Below, piece after piece: positions 49,791-52,425 of a stretch of 52,425 nt of DNA. Source of the DNA: Lachnoclostridium sp. UBA5890 (GTDB lineage Bacteria > Bacillota > Clostridia > Lachnospirales > Lachnospiraceae); the NCBI GenBank assembly GCA_002431395.1, contig DJEU01000029.1, positions 1 to 52,425 on the forward strand, given 5' to 3'. A program made the translations under genes and the position numbers. The notes under the pieces were generated by a model that saw only the letters and a list, made by a program, of their open reading frames with translations, made no database searches and had not been told where the DNA came from. Each line of letters starts with the position of its first letter. Within the stretch, counting starts at the first letter, position 1.

Positions 49791-49931
49791 ATGTTAAAAG
49801 AAAAAGCAGTCAAAGTAAGCGGAAAACTGATGGAGAAATTTGTCAAAAAAGAGGAGACAAAGTGGCCGCCTCATTGTGTGGGATTTTTGCATCAGCCAAA
49901 GCGACCAACAAACAAAACAAAGGATAACTAA
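49791..49931 (+). CDS. agrD: AgrD-like cyclic autoinducer peptide precursor
   Basis: A 46-residue ORF missed by length filters: ATG 49791, stop TAA 49929. It has an amphipathic N-terminal half rich in Lys (AVKVSGKLMEKFVKK), then WPPHCVGFLHQPKRP and a short charged tail. The Cys-Val-Gly-Phe-Leu stretch followed by HQPxxP matches the layout of clostridial AgrD peptides, in which Cys forms a thiolactone with the residue four positions later. The predicted ring is therefore C-V-G-F-L, with an N-terminal tail of unknown length. AgrB, 12 bp downstream, would process it. AAAGGAG lies 12 bases before the ATG. The ring boundaries are inference; the gene identity rests on motif and context. Confidence 0.85.
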   Translation: MLKEKAVKVSGKLMEKFVKKEETKWPPHCVGFLHQPKRPTNKTKDN

Positions 49932-49943
49932 AGGAAAATATAC

Positions 49944-50540
49944 GTGGTAGAAAAAATAGTTACAAAGTATATTTTAGCATTGATAAAAGCCCAGGTGATT
50001 ACGGAAAAGGAGAAAGAGATATACCAATACCATATCATCTGTGCTGTAGAAAGCATTTTAGTCATGTTGACAATGACAGGTGTGGGTTTCTATTTTCATG
50101 AAGTAATTCATGTCTGGGCTTTTATCGCTTGCTTCTTTATGATCCGAAACAGAACCGGTGGTTTCCATTTTGATTCTTTTTGGAAATGCTATCTAGGGAC
50201 AGTCGGATTGGAAATTTTTGTGATTTATCTGGTGGACTTTACGGACAAAAATGTGATTGTAATAGATTTGCTTTGCCTATTCGTATTTGGGGTAATTCTC
50301 CGAATAGGTGCGATGAATCATAAAAATATGAATTATGACGTACAGGAATATGAAGCAATAAAGAAAAAAGCAAGACTGGCTTCTACGGGAGTAATTGCGG
50401 TAATTATTATTCTGAAAATCCTTCAAATTATCGGGAAAACGGTTCTTTATATGGAATATGCAGTGATTTTTTCGGGGATTATGCTGGTTTTAGGAATTAT
50501 AGTGGGACAAGAAACGGATGAGAGGAGGAAGTTTTCGTGA
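49944..50540 (+). CDS. agrB: AgrB-like autoinducer processing membrane protease
   Basis: It has 198 residues starting at GTG 49944 behind AAAGGAAAA. The catalytic pair is in RNRTGGFHFDSFWKCYLGT: His and, seven residues later, Cys, the spacing known for AgrB. Hydrophobic helices at about 35-55, 60-75, 90-110, 112-130, 150-170 and 172-192 surround it. AgrB cleaves the C-terminal tail of AgrD and makes the thiolactone while exporting it. The final codons overlap the next gene's start by GTGA, so the downstream surface protein is translationally coupled to AgrB. Confidence 0.94.
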   Translation: MVEKIVTKYILALIKAQVITEKEKEIYQYHIICAVESILVMLTMTGVGFYFHEVIHVWAFIACFFMIRNRTGGFHFDSFWKCYLGTVGLEIFVIYLVDFTDKNVIVIDLLCLFVFGVILRIGAMNHKNMNYDVQEYEAIKKKARLASTGVIAVIIILKILQIIGKTVLYMEYAVIFSGIMLVLGIIVGQETDERRKFS

Positions 50541-52425
50541 TAAACAAAGACACAAACACAATCAAAAAACAGAAAGAGAGGACTCTAATTATGAAAAGTA
50601 CAAAAGCAACAAATAAAATAGTATCATTACTGCTGGTCATGGCTATGCTGACCAGCGGTTTTTGCATTCCGCAGCCGTCTGTCCATGCCGAGACAGAAGA
50701 AACAACCACTGTTACAAATACAAAACCGCAGGCAGAAAAGATTACACAAAAGACAGAAAATGCGACCATTTATGGGGATGGAACAGGAAAAAAACGTGCG
50801 GAGATCTATGCACAGGATATCCGATTCAAAGATGAAAAAGGAAAATTGACAGATTATGATACATCGCTCAAAGACATAACAGAGAGAGAAAGCGAAACCG
50901 GAGAAAATCTGGCTGCGTATGATTATCAGACCACAACGACGGATAAAATGACCTATTTTCCGGAAAAAGTTACTACCAAAACACCTATCTTATCCGAGTA
51001 CGATCAGTACGCAGTGAAAATTAATCCCAAAGAAACCGTTCAGACAGGAACATTAAAAAAAGAAGGAAAAGAAGCAATGCAGATTGCTTATGAAACAAAA
51101 AAGAATGGGATAGATTATCAATACGAATCCACGACAGATGGTTTAAAGGAATCCATCATTTTAGACAAAAAAACGGACAAAAATACATTTGAATTTAATA
51201 TTACCTTAAAAAACTGCAGTCTTGTATCTCAGGAAGATTTGAAAAAGGAAAGTAAAAAAGAAAATAAGAACTGGCAGACCAAAGAGGGGGAGAGCGTATT
51301 TTTATATGATATCAAAGAAGACCGGCTGATCGGAACCCTGCCGGCAGCTTTCATGATCGATGCAGAAGGAAACTACAGTGAAGCTTGTAATTATAGTATT
51401 TCATTGATGAACAAAAATAATGATGAAAAACAATATCATATGGCATTAAAGGTGTCCAAACAGTATCTGGAAGACGCAGACAGAGCCTATCCGGTAACCA
51501 TTGATCCAACCGTGACATGGAACACAAGTGACGTACGTAAATTTTCATCGGCTTATGTATGTTCCACAGCACCAAACAGTAATTACACAGATGGAAATAC
51601 AAACATATTATGTGTGGGAAAACGAGATACGGCAAAAGATCTGTGCCGTGCCTATCTTAAATTTGAAGGTGTGGACAGTTTACTGGCAGGAATGTACGTG
51701 GAAAAAGCAAATCTGGAATTAAATTTCCAGCAGTCAGATGCCGGTATGAAAATGTATGTCCGCCAGGTAACATCCGGCTGGGGAGCCCCGGAGATCACCT
51801 ATAGCAATCAGCCAAAACGCGCAGAGACACTGGCAGAAATAACGGCGACTGCCAATATGGGAAAAACAACGGTGCCATTGGATGAGGAATTGCTCGACAG
51901 CCGCGCCCGTGATGAAGGAAGAATGTGCGGCTATGAGATAACAACTTCAAAAGACGACAGCGATACCAGTTCCAGCAAATCAGCATGGATTTATAATGCT
52001 GTATCTGTCAATGGAACCAAGATTCCGAAATTAACAATTGAATACTATGATAAAGAGGACTATACAGACTGTCCGCGCATTACATATAAAGTATATGATG
52101 AGGGAAAACACTGGAGTGTAGAAGGAAATGATGGTGGTTTTGCAGGCGATAATGAAGGCGAAGATGCGATGGCAGCCAGAGCCTTCCAGGCATCGGTTTC
52201 TGCTAATGGATACAGCATTCCATCAACCGGCATAAAATATCGTGCCTATAGTGATGAAGCAGGCTGGAGTGCGTGGAAAACAAATGGAGCTGCTGCAGGA
52301 GACACAAGCAAAACCTATAATATGAAGGCAGTTGAAATGCAGTGGAATACCACATCTGCAGAGAATGCCTATTATGATCTATACTACCGAGTATATGTGC
52401 CGGGACGAGGCTGGCTTGGCTGGGC
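50537..52425 (+). CDS. Large secreted surface protein with DNRLRE-like and ChW-like repeats (3' end outside window)
   Basis: The frame runs open from GTG 50537 to the right edge (at least 629 residues). AGGAGGAAG at 50522-50530 is well placed for this GTG, which overlaps the agrB stop; ATG 50591 is an in-frame alternative giving a cleaner signal peptide (KIVSLLLVMAMLTSGFCI...VHAE). After a Thr/Lys-rich linker there is a region of about 270 residues found in wall-associated/RHS-type proteins (ATIYGDGTGKKRAEIYAQDI; RAYPVTIDPTVTW). A DNRLRE-like sandwich follows (SSAYVCSTAPNSNYTDGNTN; CRAYLKFEGVDSLLAG). At the right edge come repeats resembling clostridial hydrophobic-W (ChW) units (IKYRAYSDEAGWSAWKTNG; YYRVYVPGRGWLGW). 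The missing part could be an RHS/toxin or adhesin body; this cannot be told here. Confidence 0.85.
   Translation, partial: MINKDTNTIKKQKERTLIMKSTKATNKIVSLLLVMAMLTSGFCIPQPSVHAETEETTTVTNTKPQAEKITQKTENATIYGDGTGKKRAEIYAQDIRFKDEKGKLTDYDTSLKDITERESETGENLAAYDYQTTTTDKMTYFPEKVTTKTPILSEYDQYAVKINPKETVQTGTLKKEGKEAMQIAYETKKNGIDYQYESTTDGLKESIILDKKTDKNTFEFNITLKNCSLVSQEDLKKESKKENKNWQTKEGESVFLYDIKEDRLIGTLPAAFMIDAEGNYSEACNYSISLMNKNNDEKQYHMALKVSKQYLEDADRAYPVTIDPTVTWNTSDVRKFSSAYVCSTAPNSNYTDGNTNILCVGKRDTAKDLCRAYLKFEGVDSLLAGMYVEKANLELNFQQSDAGMKMYVRQVTSGWGAPEITYSNQPKRAETLAEITATANMGKTTVPLDEELLDSRARDEGRMCGYEITTSKDDSDTSSSKSAWIYNAVSVNGTKIPKLTIEYYDKEDYTDCPRITYKVYDEGKHWSVEGNDGGFAGDNEGEDAMAARAFQASVSANGYSIPSTGIKYRAYSDEAGWSAWKTNGAAAGDTSKTYNMKAVEMQWNTTSAENAYYDLYYRVYVPGRGWLGW

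Noticed and set aside
49791..49931. A lantibiotic or bacteriocin precursor instead of AgrD
   Set aside because: Only one Cys is present, there is no double-Gly leader, and AgrB and AgrC homologues flank it, so the AgrD reading is simpler.

Overview
The window looks like a chromosome segment from a spore-forming, gut-type Lachnospiraceae (Clostridia, Bacillota). The reasons are the AT-leaning composition with AGGAGG-type ribosome binding sites, the SpoIIGA/pro-sigma-E pair, the rex - coiled coil - acpS - NAD(P)H-hydrate repair - alr - mazF order, a ferredoxin-dependent 2-oxoacid oxidoreductase, ABC sugar importers without their own ATPase, and an Agr-type peptide system. The genus cannot be fixed from sequence reading alone. 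No rRNA, tRNA, CRISPR array, transposase or prophage gene was seen.

Layout. 1-1310: 3'-truncated ABC-F ATPase gene (minus). 1411-5805: rex, a conserved coiled-coil gene, acpS, the NAD(P)H-hydrate repair fusion and alr, followed by an orphan mazF (5941-6288). 6289-6605: a regulatory-looking gap with a terminator, a 16-bp palindrome and a possible small transcript. 6606-10234: histidine phosphatase, rlmH, an MscS channel and an SGNH hydrolase. 10239-12326: a PhoP/PhoR-like two-component pair behind 11-bp-spaced direct repeats. 12440-15965: a four-subunit 2-oxoacid:ferredoxin oxidoreductase and a MarR regulator. 16052-16654: a small lipoprotein.

16708-36866 is a glucuronoxylan-utilisation locus of about 20 kb. 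It holds a GH43 xylosidase, a 1016-residue membrane-anchored substrate-binding protein with carbohydrate-binding-like N-terminal domains, two permease pairs, a second binding lipoprotein, an NHL/TPR membrane-anchored protein, a Yip1-family membrane protein, a DUF5696 lipoprotein, GH67 alpha-glucuronidase, mannonate dehydratase and fructuronate reductase. The inferred flow is: capture and import of (methyl)glucurono-xylo-oligosaccharides, removal of the glucuronate cap by GH67, release of xylose by GH43, and conversion of glucuronate-derived fructuronate through UxuB and UxuA. A 382-bp gap inside it carries a cloverleaf-like inverted repeat and a 44-bp tandem repeat.

36971-43047: folate genes (folE, folP, folB-folK fusion), pheA, a PDZ-less HtrA-type protease and miaB. 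43121-46572: cyclophilin (minus), an S66 peptidase, then spoIIGA-sigE behind a promoter with an abnormally long spacer. 46619-47422: an Ig-like secreted protein (minus).

47584 to the right edge is an Agr-type quorum-sensing locus: LytTR regulator, GHKL kinase, a short and easily missed AgrD-type pheromone precursor, AgrB, and then, overlapping the AgrB stop, a large secreted surface protein with DNRLRE-like and ChW-like repeats that runs off the window. This peptide-signal/surface-protein unit is the best candidate for a system worth following up. The xylan locus accessory proteins (NHL/TPR, Yip1, DUF5696) come second.
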